64,000 nucleotides of DNA from Cheiracanthium punctorium (GCA_038373885.1 JAWZYV010012348.1:1-64000); one strand, 5' to 3'; shown: positions 12,656-23,439, counted from the first letter of the stretch. The notes: generated by a model not told the origin, from the sequence alone. Program-made: numbers and translations.

Positions 12656-13163
12656 TGTATGTATTGAAGTAAGCTTGCACTAGGTGTATCATTCTAAGGA
12701 AGGGTGTCTTGACGCAGGACTCTTTAAAATGTGATAACGTGTACTTACGTTTCATGTGGAGAAAACCTCTCGAAACTCACTATAAGACTGAAAGCCACTT
12801 GCTAGGCCAGAAACCTGGACGTTTTACACTTCAGCTATCTGCTATATCTAGCGTCATATTCATTCGACGATGGTGGGGCATAAACACAAACACATTTTAA
12901 ATATAATGAAATTCCATAACACCGTTCAGTTCTATTCACATTTTATATAAAAATCTTTATTCATTTGATTGCTTCTTGATTATGGTCTTATATTCTGAAC
13001 CATTTGTAATTGGTAAAACTTTAGATAAGACGATTTGATGTCCGAAATGTAACAAAATATATCGAGCAATTTATAATGTATTATTAGATTAAAACCACTA
13101 GTATTTAAAATAATAATCTTCTAAAAGTCGCATTTATATATATATCAAATGTATAAAGATATC
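12656..13163. other. Intervening sequence, no feature recognised
   Basis: The part at 12700-12890 has a more balanced base composition than its neighbours and may be an old repeat fragment. I recognise no protein or RNA in it. Confidence 0.45.
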
Positions 13164-14210
13164 GGGTGATTCAAAATAGATGTTAAGGCGATTATTTTTT
13201 AAACCGTAAGTGATCGAAACATACTTCCAATTAGAAAAGTTAGTCAAATTGAGAATAGCTTTCAGATATGGAATTTATTTCGCTGGGCGTTGTATAAATA
13301 TTAAAATTCGTAATTTAATTTTTATACAGTCCCTCCTTTCCTAACCTTTATATTTAGAAGAATGTTGCTCTTTACGTAAGAAATTTAATAAAACAAATCC
13401 CGTGTCTCTACGATGGCGTGAAAACTAATTTTGAAAATGATGGTTTACGCCACTTTACCTACTGTGTTGGCGTCAGTTTTCAGGTGAAAAAAATCTTTAC
13501 TTTAGGGAACCAACTATAAGTTGATAAAAGTTAAATAAAGATCCCATTGTTGGGAAAAGCAATTAAATGTGTTGAAATGTGTGAAATTAACAGGTACAGT
13601 TTTACCTAAAATGATCTGTACTGCTTTATAAAATTAGCGATAATGTAGTCTTTTAAGGGAGTCATCCACTGATTACAACACTCTTCTAGAGAACGAATTT
13701 TTAAGTGTAAAAGAGAATGGAAAAATAATGGTGTAGATTACTCTGGTGTGGTCACTTTCACTAGAAACTGCCAAACATGCTTTACAGGAAAATTCTAACT
13801 AAATTAGGATTTGAGGTGTCAAATATGTCTATCGGGTGACTATTAACATAAATTAACGTCAGGTGAAAAGTAATCGCATTTTTCTCACTTTGGAGACATC
13901 ACCTTATTGCTTGGCGACAAATGGCAAACTTTTCTAATAGATATATCTCGGAAAATATTCCACGTAGAGACACGGGATTTGTTTTATTAATTTTACTAGG
14001 AAAAGAGCAACATTCTTCTAATATAAAGGGTAGGAAAGGAGGGTCCGTATAAAAATTAAATTTGGTATTTTAATATGTATGCAACCCCCTGTAAAAAATT
14101 GTCATACCTGAAATCTACTCTTTATTTGACGAACTTTTCTAATTGGAAGTATGTTTCGATCACTTGCGGTTTAAAAAATAATCGCCTTAACATCTATTTT
14201 GAATTAACCC
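13164..14210. mobile_element. Non-autonomous DNA element with about 250-bp terminal inverted repeats
   Basis: The left arm (13164-13412) and right arm (13963-14210) are inverted copies with high identity over about 250 bp. Both begin GGGT(G)ATTCAAAATAGATG and run through TTAAGGCGATTATTTTTTAA to GTGTCTCTACG. The 550-bp centre has no coding frame that I recognise. Long inverted repeats around a non-coding core suggest a non-autonomous, foldback-type transposon. The ends GGGTGATTC are shared with the element at 15453-16024. No target duplication is obvious; (TA)n abuts the right end. Confidence 0.8.
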
Positions 14211-14214
14211 CATG

Positions 14215-14236
14215 TATATATATATATATATATATA
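14215..14236. repeat. (TA)n microsatellite
   Basis: About 11 TA units directly next to the right end of the long-inverted-repeat element. Confidence 0.9.
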
Positions 14237-15452
14237 AAATTTTGTACTTTTTTACTTGACATGGTAATATATTGTATATCTCTAATTAATATTTATGAGA
14301 TAAAAGCCAAGTCAGTGGTTTGGGGACTTTCTGTATATCTGTGTGTGAGATAAAAAACAAATGTATTTCATCCTGCATCATCATACATAACCATTTCATT
14401 CTATTTATTTAAATATAATCTTTGAAAACCACTACGTTATCATAGTCAGTTTTACCTTGTGAGATCTCTATTGATTTATTGCTAACTCGAAAGTAACAGT
14501 TTTTCAAACACAAATGAATTTACATAAGAAAGCTACTTCCTGTCCCGAAGGAAAAAAAAATCCTTTTAATTAGTGTCATAATTATAACGCTAGTTACTGC
14601 TGAAGTTTTCAAACTATCAGTTTATGCTGGGATTTAATTAGTTCATTATCGGTATACACGTATAAATACCTTAATTATTTTCAGTTATTTTGAAAATAAA
14701 AATGCGCACCATTTTTCTTTTCGCATCAACTTCGTGATCGTGAAGTTAGAAAAGAGAGTTATTCCATATTGATTTTCCTTCGATTATTAACTGCAAAGAA
14801 ACAGTCGATATATCATCGATAAACTTCCGATTTTCGAGACATCGACAAAACATGCTTCAAATCAGATAAAAACCAATTAACTTTTTATTAAAAAAATGCA
14901 GTGGCACAAGACGGCTGAAAAATTCTTGAAGAAATTCCCATGAAGTATATATCCTCATTAATTTTTTTAAAATTTTTTTTTAACTTTTGAAGTGCAGCAG
15001 TTTGTGTCAGAAATATAAAAACAAATGTGCATTCACTTAAATCACTTTTCAATGGCTTTCGAAGAGAAAAAAGGTCTCGACGAATGATCGCATCACATGG
15101 GCCGTGCAGAAATTCCGAAAAAAAAATATCTACACTCTAGCTATAAATGTTTAGATTTAATTCATATAGGTTCACTGACCAACTTTGTTTAAAGATATCA
15201 AACTTTTTAAGATGGAAGATTGAAATTTGTGTATATAAACTAATTAATATGTGTGGCGCATTTTACTTAGGATTTTTTCTTGACGCCGGACGTATAAAAA
15301 TTTACATTTTTGTTTTCTCAAGTTCAGTTCCCCGAAAAGTTAAAGGATTTCTAAACATTCCCAATATTTTTAAGAAATTGGTTATAAATTATGTATGTCT
15401 ATTATGAATATTTAAGGATAATAGCTGTTATCACGATTTTTGGACATATAAA
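14237..15452. other. AT-rich sequence, no feature recognised
   Basis: Several short frames lie here, none with recognisable similarity. Nothing else is supported. Confidence 0.55.
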
Positions 15453-16024
15453 AGGTGATTCGAAAGTAGTTTTCCAAATTTTATTAGGGGTAGGATATAC
15501 CGGGACGGTTCAGAATCACGCAGCAATGCGGGGTCGGAAACGTCGTCTTCATGTACCTGCTAATAATCTTTTTGGAACAACTGTTGTAGTTTGCGTCTAA
15601 ATGTCTTAACCAAGTTTCATAAACAATGGGCTTTCTCAGACGATTTCATCAATGTAATGAAAGAAACAATTCTGAATCGTTTTGGATTAAGTGTTGGATT
15701 TTGCTTCTAAATTTCTCAACCAAGTTTTATAAACAATGGGCTTTCTACGACAATTTCATCAATGCAATGAAAGAAAGAATTCTGAATTAGCAATTTTTAT
15801 CACGTGCAATAGGTGAAAGAGGGATTAATTTTTGAAAAACCATGGTCGGAAAGTTTACTATTATTTGAACACTTCTTCTAAACTATTTGAACTTCTTCTT
15901 CTAAGGGATTATTAACAGGTACACGAAGACAACGCTTCTGATCCCGCATTGCTATGTGATTCTGAACCGTCTTGATGTATCCTACCCCTCCTAAAAGTTT
16001 GTAAAACTAATTTCTAATCACCCT
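15453..16024. mobile_element. Non-autonomous DNA element with about 115-bp inverted repeats
   Basis: The left arm (15454-15568) and right arm (15906-16023) are inverted copies. They read GGTGATTCGAAAGTAGTTTT and GGTGATTAGAAATTAGTTTT at the tips, then share GGTTCAGAATCAC, AGCAATGCGGG and TTCnTGTACCTG. The centre holds a 110-bp tandem duplication (15569-15787). There is no transposase frame. The tips resemble those of 13164-14210, so the two probably belong to one superfamily that I cannot name. Confidence 0.75.
15569..15787. repeat. 110-bp tandem duplication inside the transposon core
   Basis: Two diverged head-to-tail copies (about 15569-15678 and 15679-15787) share TAAACAATGGGCTTTCT, GATTTCATCAATG, AATGAAAGAAA and AATTCTGAAT. 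The divergence is clearly greater than in the 140-bp duplication at 3631, so this duplication is older and probably part of the family consensus. Confidence 0.8.
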
Positions 16025-16540
16025 GAATATTATACAGGGGACAGTTATTTATTTGGCTATGATGTGGCTCGGATGTATAGAAAAATTCTGCACAGCTCTC
16101 TAAAAGGGTGACGTTTCTCCCTATCCTTTTCTCGAATCAAAATCAGTTTGGAATCAAACCTTTGATTGTTGAACAGTTGTCTTCAGCTTGTTCCGGGTCA
16201 AAAATTTCCTTTTGCCTCAATAGGGCTGTTATTGCTTGAATAGCCGGCCTTGACGATTGATATAGTCTGAAAAAGGCTATATTCCGACATTTTTCTCTTG
16301 AAAAATGAACAACAACGACAACAATGAGGATACGCATAGAAAAAAATAATAATAAATCGTTTCTCAACTGACAAATTTTAACTGAATCTCATCAACAGTT
16401 AAAAATTCATCAAGGTCCCTTTTCATATAGCTAAAAAACTGTTACTTACGTATACTGGATAGTCGAGCCCATTTAATGGAAAGGATATTTCGCCAAGAAT
16501 AATTATTTATATGAGCAGGATATTCCACTATCTGGGATCA
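16025..16540. other. AT-rich sequence, no feature recognised
   Basis: A short frame on the minus strand at 16143-16367 has no known similarity. No repeats seen. Confidence 0.5.
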
Positions 16541-16768
16541 CAACAGGTTTTAATTTTTACCTAAATTGCGCTGAAATTTACAATGTTACTGAAAGGATAG
16601 ACTAACTTGTATTCACACTTTGTTTTCAATATATATACGCATTTTATTCCGATTGCTGTTTAAAATAACATGCTTTCACTGAAAAAATGAAGTTTCCTAA
16701 TATATATATATATATATTAATGACTATGTCATTTTATCTCTGAACACACTTTATTGAAAAATGTGTCC

Positions 16769-17073
16769 CAAAAAACACGCTTTAGTGATAAATTGAACTA
16801 ACTAAAAGGCGAAAAATATTTCTTAATATAGAAATAAATTAATGAACGAAAAATAGTATTATTGTGAAAAAAAGCGCGGGGCGCTTCGTGCTATATTTCT
16901 TGTATCATTTTTGTACTAATCGTACCGATCGAATATTCTCAAGAACTGATATATGGAGCACCTCACGCTTTTTTCACAATAATATTAGTTTTCGTTCATT
17001 AATTTATTTCTATATTAAGAATTATTTTTCGCCTTTTAGTTACTTCAATTTATCACTAAAGCGTGTTTTTTGG
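16769..17073. repeat. 305-bp palindrome (108-bp arms, 89-bp loop)
   Basis: The left arm 16769-16876 and right arm 16966-17073 are inverted copies of equal length differing at only a few sites. They begin CCAAAAAACACGCTTTAGTG and end, at the loop, with TGTGAAAAAA(A)GCG. The loop is slightly GC-richer and non-coding. It could be a foldback MITE or a recent inverted duplication. The arms start with the word AACACGCTTT, whose complement AAAGCGTGTT recurs nearby. Confidence 0.85.
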
Positions 17074-17252
17074 TTTTTTAAACTATCTATTTATTTTTCA
17101 CGTTTTAGTTGGATTTGCCATAAAAGCGTGTTTTTTTGTTCTTTTTAACTGTATATATTTAAAAGTTATTTTTAATTTTCGATATCTCTCATAGGACACA
17201 AAGGAGCACTAAGTTGGAAAGTACAAAGAGATAATTTATTTTCACTGAGCAC

Positions 17253-17408
17253 CAGTGGCGTAGCTAGGATTTTATTGGTGGGCTGGGTATCAAATTTAAA
17301 GCTAAAGTTCAATTGTAAGCTAAATATCAAATTGTAAGCTAAGTAAAGGGCCCCATTTCGGGGAGGGGAGAAGCCACCTGACCCCCCCCCCCTCCGACTA
17401 CGCCCCTG
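17253..17408. mobile_element. hAT-type MITE, CAGTGGCGTAGC family
   Basis: The left end is CAGTGGCGTAGCTAGG and the right end, inverted, CAGGGGCGTAGTCGGAGG, the well-known CAGTGGCGTAGC form of small hAT-like elements. It is flanked by CTGAGCAC (17245-17252) and CTGTGCAC (17409-17416), matching 7 of 8 bases, as expected for a hAT 8-bp target-site duplication. The 156-bp length excludes a transposase; a C-run lies near the right end. Confidence 0.8.
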
Positions 17409-17581
17409 CTGTGCACCAAAATCAACCTGCAGTTAAATGCTACCTTCCTCAGTAAAAAGGAAAAATAGGTCTCTAATCAACAAATAAAAGCGTGTTAAAA
17501 AGAATGGCCTTAACATGTTCTTGTACTCAACTCTTCCATAACGTGATGGATGACGATATTTTGTAAAAAAAAAAAAAAAGG

Positions 17582-17653
17582 TGTCGTGACCAGGATTCGA
17601 ACCTGGGTTATTGCGGCCATAACGCAATGTACTAACCACTATACAATCACGGC
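17582..17653 (-). tRNA. tRNA-His-like gene, anticodon AUG (probable pseudogene)
   Basis: The 72-nt minus-strand sequence folds as a full cloverleaf. The acceptor is GCCGTGA/TCACGAC with one mismatch (C2:A71). The D arm is GTAT/GTAC, the anticodon stem TTGCG/CGCAA is perfect, and the T arm CCAGG/CCTGG has loop TTCGAAT. A run of 15 T follows directly, a good Pol III terminator. The sequence is plainly eukaryotic tRNA-His in pattern, but the anticodon loop reads TTATGGC, giving AUG in place of the universal GUG. A34 could in principle be edited to inosine, but no tRNA-His(AUG) is normally used. With the acceptor mismatch I favour a decayed or retroposed copy. Confidence 0.75.
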
Positions 17654-17659
17654 CACGAT

Positions 17660-17935
17660 AAGAAAGGGTTTTCTTAAGATTGTAATGATTGGAAGTGTTC
17701 TACTTTCAATCAGGATAAGAAATGAGGAAATTATTTAATCCTGGCGATCCTGATCAGGATAATCTTTTAAGATTATTGTATTGTCACCGGTTCTTGATAA
17801 ATGTACAAAGTTTGAATTAAATCTGTCCGTTTAAAGTGGGTCAAAATCGAGTCTAAAGGAGTCGGTTACAAACATACAAACATACAAACATACATACAGG
17901 CGAAGCTAATAAAAGCGTGTTAAAAAAGAGAAATA
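17660..17935 (+). mobile_element. Retroposon 3' tail with (ACAAACAT)n microsatellite
   Basis: The stretch resembles the 3' end of a non-LTR retroposon. A moderately GC-containing segment (TAAAGTGGGTCAAAATCGAG, then GGAGTCGGTTACA) runs into (CATACAAA)n at 17868-17899. It ends CAGGCGAAGCTAATAAAAGC and GTGTTAAAAAA. CATACA-type tails are typical of several arthropod LINE or SINE 3' ends. No reverse transcriptase is present here. A second GCGTGTTAAAAAG lies at 17490-17503 without the rest. Confidence 0.5.
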
Positions 17936-17955
17936 AAAGTATGCGACATAATTTT

Positions 17956-18138
17956 ACATGTATTTAAATACTATTAGTTCACAACAGCTTTAATCTATTG
18001 TTACAATATTTCGTAAGCTGTAGAATATGCTTCAGATGTACTTTTTTACATATATTTAAATACTATTAATTCACAACAGCTTTAATCTATTGTTACACAA
18101 TTTCGTAAGCTGTAGAATGCATCACATGTATTTTTCTA
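17956..18138. repeat. 92-bp tandem duplication
   Basis: Copies at 17956-18047 and 18048-18138 share TTCACAACAGCTTTAATCTA, TTTCGTAAGCTGTAGAAT and flanking words with few differences. It lies at the right edge of the insertion nest that splits segmental copy 1. Confidence 0.9.
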
Positions 18139-18925
18139 TAAATAGGTTACACTCATAAAATTTCAACATAGGGTTACCAGGCGAAATACGCGAAAGATGA
18201 GCTATAGAATGACAAAGTCAATTAATATCGTTTTAATATGGCAATAATGACCTTTTTTCACTTTATAATAAACTACATCTTAAATTAAGAAACTGTGAAA
18301 CTCTTTGAATAATCCAAAGTGCGATATTATTTATACCGCGACAGTCTACCATTAAAGTTAACATTACACTCGAGACAATTACTTCGAAACATTTAAATTA
18401 CTTTCATAAAAAAAAATAAGTTTCCTCCCATTTTCGAACGTAACTGTAGTTAGGGACTTCAACACATTCAGAAAAATGTAAACGGAAGAAGCAAACGACT
18501 TTTCTGGTAAATTGAATTTTCGTGACACAATGTAAAATTACAGTATTAGGCGTAAGTATCTACAAGAATATTTTTACATTGTATTACAAAAATAAATATC
18601 GCCATTTAAAGGAATTTATATCGAGAAATGGTGAAAGAATTTCTTTGTGTTCAATGCTCCTTGGAAATAATAATAAAATTTAGCATATTACTTCTCGTGA
18701 TGATGTAAAACTTCCGTTTTTTAAATTAAAGGTATAAAAAAAGTAAAATAATAAACCTATACAACTAGATGATGATATACCACATTTGTTTTTAACTGTG
18801 AAAACAGGAAATGATTTTTAAATATTTACTATATGTTAGAGTATTCGTTATTAAATATTTATCATTCGAAAGGGAAAAATATGTTAAAGGGGTTATTCAA
18901 TTTCCAACTATGTTTAACTAATCGA

Positions 18926-19117
18926 AGTTACCCGAGAAAAAAAGGAAAAAAATTTTGTAGATTTGTGAAAATGTTAAAATCTCTACATAACAAGAAGTTT
19001 TTTTTTCAAATAAAATTTTTCTATAATATAAGTCTATTATTTTAAAGTAATTAAATAAGTTTAAATTTATATACATATATATATATATATAGATATAATT
19101 TATATATATATATATGC

Positions 19118-19153
<36 letters not shown>

Positions 19154-19412
19154 ACGCATATGTAGCAAAAGAAATGACTTGCAATTAAACTATTTTAAAA
19201 TTATTAGTTAGCGTTTTGAAGGGATAACCAGGTTCGTTTTTTGATACACTCAGTTGAACGTAAATCACAATGACTTAGTATATTTAAAAAAAACTCTATT
19301 TTATTGAAGGCGTAATATAAAAAACAGTGTAATATGACGGTTTAGTGACGGCTTAGCGAAAATGATAAAACACGTCTTCTGAAAAACACGTAACAAGCAA
19401 AATTGGTGGAGG
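18926..19412. repeat. AT-rich DNA with (TA)n microsatellite
   Basis: Interrupted TA repeats occupy about 19067-19153. The rest is non-coding with no structure I can identify. Confidence 0.8.
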
Positions 19413-19700
19413 GACTTAAAAATTATGAGAATATCGAAGTTCACAATGGCGAAAATAAAAACGTGGACGAGATAGTAAATCCTAATTACAGAGCTTCAAT
19501 AAAATTAAAATAATAAAATTTAAGTAATCGAACCGCGAACGAATAATTTTAAAAGTTAGTGACATCAAAATAAAATATGACGAAAATAGCGCAAACAGAG
19601 GGGGAGCAAAAATCGTTATTCTTGCAAACTCGTTCCAAATCCGATGTAATAAACTTATTTTCAGCCCAGGGGGCTCCAGTCTGTGAAGGAAAAAAATAAA
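19413..19700 (+). repeat. Dispersed repeat, copy A
   Basis: It aligns in the same orientation with 38062-38330. Both start GACTTAAAAATTA, share AATAAAATTAAAAT, GTAATCG and GAATAATTTTAAA-like words, and continue to a Pu-rich stretch. Divergence is considerable. The repeat has no coding potential that I recognise. Confidence 0.55.
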
Positions 19701-21053
19701 AGGCTATTGTGAAGGCATACTGTGAAGAGAAAATGAGATTAGGAATATAAGATAAAATTTTCGAGTTTGAATAGAGTACAATTAAGAGCCATTGCAAGAG
19801 CAAATCGGCAATGATGCTAAGGACCATGTTTGGGGCCCCGTACCGTGTTACACTGGGGGCCTTGACAATTTTTTAATATTGCATTCACTTTATATGAAGA
19901 TGTATAACTGCTCTGCGAAAAAAAAAAAAATCTGTATCACGTCAAAGCCAAGATTTTAAGCATTCTTAAAACTGTATTTTTTATGAATTTGGGCGGGGGG
20001 GACTCATTTGGGGGCTCTGACTATTTTCGAATGAATTTTCAATTTGAGATTTTAATAGCCAAGGTATATTATAGGATAAAAGGAAAAAAATCTCTTAAGC
20101 ACCTCTGTGTCTGTCACAGTCGATACAATACAGTGGCAAAAATGGCCCTGAATTAATTCTACGTCACTCGTCTGGGGTACTTTGACCCCCCATAACTCTA
20201 AAACTAAAAGAGGCAAATCAAAAATATTTCAGATTTGTTCTTCACTGGGTAAGGCAACACACGAAAAAAAAATTCATGACATTCTGAAATGGCGAAGTGA
20301 ACGCCCTGCCTGATTTGCCCCTGCAATGCCTATTAAGAGAAAGTAAACAAATGGCGATTAATATTAACCCAAAAGAAAATTAATTTTACTTTTCAATTTT
20401 GTTTAGTAGCAAGACAAAAATTTAGTAAAAAATAATAATGTTTTAAAAAATCTGAAAATTGTCTACTGGATGAGTTTAGAATACCTGTGATGCCGTTCCA
20501 ATATTTAAGATTCACTTTAAATTATTTGTGGTTTTTTTTTTTAATTTAGCGTACTTAAAATTAAGAATGTTAATTTTTGTGTTTTTGTTCTCATTTATTT
20601 CCTTATTTAATTTTCAAAATTTGCATTATCATTTTCATATTCAGTCATTTTAATATTCCGTAATACTGTAGAGATGGAACAGTGGCATGTGTGCTATAAA
20701 TAGATCTTTCGATTTCTGTTTCTGCTTTAACTTGCTTTCCATTTTACTAGCTTAGATTGTGGAAATTTTTGAAAATGAAGAAAGATCAACTTTCATACCA
20801 TTCAAAACGACCGTCTGGATGAAGTTTCATATTACATTCATACTAGTGTCATATTAGAAAAGTTCTAAATAAATGTGATAGGGGTAACTTTCCGATAAAA
20901 TTAACTTATTATTCAAACTATGAAAAAACTTATATGGATATTTGAAAAAAACTCTCTTTCAAGTTACTTCAATACATGAAAAAGAAAAAAGAGGATAACA
21001 TATTTTAAAAGAAATACACTTTTTAACCATACTCTATAACGAAAAAAAAAAAC
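19701..21053. other. Intervening sequence, probably old repeat fragments
   Basis: Pieces such as GGGGCCCCGTACCGTGTTAC at 19834 and TGGGGTACTTTGACCCCCCA at 20176 are GC-richer than the surroundings and look repeat-derived. I cannot tie them to a family. Confidence 0.4.
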
Positions 21054-22217
21054 TACTTCCCAAGAAGGAGTCTCCCGATTGTAAAGAAATTTCGTATGAC
21101 GGTTAATATTTCTGTTGAATTTCGACTGCGATAGCTTACGTCGGCTGTAACAATGCCTCGAAGAGGGTTCCATGCGCATTACGAGCAGATGTCGGAGTTT
21201 GAAAGAGGTCGTGCGATTGGACTGAAAGAGGTTGGTTGGGTGAATCGAAGAATCGCTCGACATCTGCGACGAAGCAACAACGGTAGATACCTACTTCAAA
21301 ATGGTAGCCTTCGACCGAGGCCCACAACAGAACCGGAGGATAGAGTGATTGTCAGAGCAGCTGACACAATACCGGATTCGTCGCTATCAACTATCAACTG
21401 TGTGATCCGTATACAACGTATCCGACATGACCCTCCAAAGACGATTGAGAGAGCGTAATTTACGCTCGCGCCAACCGTTACCGCGCCTCTCACGACTGTG
21501 CACAGTCAAGTCCGATTACGGAGGTGCCGGGCTCGATCAACGTGGAACTGCACTGACTGGGCACGTATGGTCTGTAGTGTCGAGTCCCATTTCCAACTGT
21601 GTCCTGACGACATCTGCATACGTGTCTGGAGACGTCCAGGGCAGAGGGGGATCCTGCCCTGACTATCGCACGCCGCACATGCCCATAACAAAGTATTATG
21701 GTCAAGGCTGCAATCTGTTTTGATTGCCCCTCAGATAGACCCCTTTGATAGTCATTTCTGGCACGTTGACAACACAGCGGTACGTTAACGACATCCTACG
21801 ACCGGTTGTGCCGCCCGGCCGCATACGGCACGTGTTGCTATGAATTGTCACCGAGCTTTCCCTGTACTTCCTTGGCCAGCAAGGTCATCTGATCTCTCTC
21901 CCATAAAGCACATTTGGAACGTTATGGGAAGGCGATTGCAACCATCTCAAAATGTTGACGATTTAGTCAAACAGCTGGTGAAAATTAGGCAAAAAATTCC
22001 GCAGGACACCATTCGGAAACTTCAGTCTGTGCCACGCCGGGTGACAGTTTGCATAGAGGCCAGAGATGGACCAACGCCTTATTGACTCCCTTTCTTCGTA
22101 ATGGTCAAACTCTACAATAAATCATTCAATTGTTCGGAAATTTTAACCATTTTTTTATGTTTGTTCTTTACATCCACCAATTTCTATCGCAGTCGGACAG
22201 TTCCTTCTTAGAGTGTA
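21054..22217 (+). mobile_element. Dead Tc1/Tcb1-type transposon
   Basis: The element runs from TA|CTTCCCAAGAAGGA at left to TCCTTCTTAGAGTG|TA at right. Inner inverted words TCGACTGCGATAG and CTATCGCAGTCGG mark the transposase flank. TA at both edges is the expected Tc1 target duplication. The 1.16-kb length is slightly short because of deletions. The enclosed frame is a disabled transposase. It sits exactly between non-duplicated DNA and the start of segmental copy 2. Confidence 0.85.
21153..22084 (+). pseudogene. Tc1-like (Tcb1-type) transposase, disabled
   Basis: The start MPRRGFHAHYEQMSEFERGR and then IGLKEVGW, NRRIARHLRRS form the first helix-turn-helix of the Tcb1-type transposases frequent in spiders. 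Part of the second DNA-binding helix region is deleted. Frames then shift at about 21420 and again in the middle. LRERNLRSRQPL, WRRPGQ and RYVNDILRPVV are recognisable in different frames, and the C-terminus from 21840 is intact (LPWPARSSDLSPI, VMGRRLQ, down to DGPTPY). The first catalytic Asp (FSDES block) is Val at 21579-21581, the block with the second Asp (FQQDNARPH) is deleted, and the final Glu is Lys at 21906-21908. All three catalytic acids are therefore lost. Confidence 0.9.
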
Positions 22218-23195
22218 GTTGGTACTATTTTATCTTAAAATTGAAATTAAATTCCCATTGTTACATCGCGCTAAAAGGATAAAATAACTTGTATTGAAAG
22301 TTTTGACTTTGCTTTTAGTTTATCTGTACATGTTATTCTAATTGTTGCTCAAAATAACACACGTTGACTTAAAAGCAATCTTTTCCTTTACTATAATATG
22401 TATATATATATAGTGTGTATCTTGTTTTTGTTGTTTCAACTATATAAAAATGTCATTTTATCAAAGGTCTTTCTCCAAAAATATGTAAATGAAATAAAAT
22501 AAATTCTTTCTTCCAATTTTCAACAAAATATATTTTGAATGCTTTAAGAAATTGTGAAACGGTTTGAATAATTCAATGTGCGATATTATTTAAAACGCGA
22601 CAGTCTACCATTGAAGTTAATATTACTCTCGAGACAGTTACTTCGAAGCATTCAAATTACTATCATAAAACATATAGCTTCTCATATTTTCTAATGTAGC
22701 TGAAGTTAGGGATTTCACAACATATTTGGAAAAACGAAAACGCAAGGAGCAAATGACTTTTCAGGTAAATTGAAAGTGCATGACGTAGTGTAAAAGTATA
22801 GCATTAGACGTACGTTTCTATGAGATTATTATTAACTTGGAACTCAAAATAAAATAACGCCATTCGGAGGAATTTTGTCGCGAAAAGTTGAAAGGATTTC
22901 TTTTGTGTTAAATACCCTTAGGAAGTAATAATAAAATTTAGCATGCCATTTCACGAGATAAAACAGCGTTGTCTAATAAACTAAAGGTATTCAATTGCGT
23001 CGTAAAATAATAAATCTATGGAACTAGATGACGCTGTTAACACATTTGTTTCTAACTGTAAAAACCAGACTTCGAAACGACAATAAAATATATTCTTAGG
23101 TATGATGTCTTTACTTAAATTCTTATGATGTGAAAGGGGAAATTATATCTTAGGGAATAATTCAATTTTCAAGTATGTTCAATTAACAGCAGTTA
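22218..23195. repeat. Segmental duplication copy 2
   Basis: It aligns with 16545-16735 and 18275-18925 in order and orientation. The two blocks lie nearly contiguous here, showing that copy 1 received the insertions. A short TA/GT microsatellite lies at 22397-22424. No coding frame is shared between the copies; conserved words are scattered and AT-rich. Confidence 0.75.
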
Positions 23196-23439
23196 AACAT
23201 ATTTTCTGTCATGAATCATTTTCTTACAAGAAAAATTATAACTCAAATTTTAAGCGGTTTCTTAAAGTCAGGATATAAGTTTATATTTTAATTAGAAAAA
23301 GTTCGAAATTTAATCCTGTTGTTGTTTAGATTACAATTAAGAACTTATATTAAAAATTTGTGCAAGCAAAATAGCTTCCGCAAAAGAAAAAACATTCGTT
23401 TGTTATTAATCCACCCACAATACCCACGCAAACAAAACT
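23196..23439. other. AT-rich sequence, no feature recognised
   Basis: Short non-coding interval between segmental copy 2 and the GC-rich island. Confidence 0.5.

Larger units (their letters stand above)
16545..18925. repeat. Segmental duplication copy 1, split by insertions
   Basis: Two blocks here, 16545-16735 and about 18275-18925, align in order and orientation with 22225-22455 and about 22545-23195. Shared landmarks include GTGCGATATTATTTA, CGACAGTCTACCATT, TAATAATAAAATTTAGCAT and CACATTTGTTT. In this copy about 1.5 kb is inserted between the blocks, made of a palindrome, a hAT MITE, a tRNA-like gene, a retroposon tail and a tandem duplication. The copies are diverged with many indels, so the duplication is old. 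Whether this is a true segmental duplication or two copies of one unknown large repeat cannot be settled from one window. Confidence 0.75.

Noticed and set aside
18918..19184. Frame encoding alternating Y/I residues
   Set aside because: Translation of the (TA)n microsatellite.
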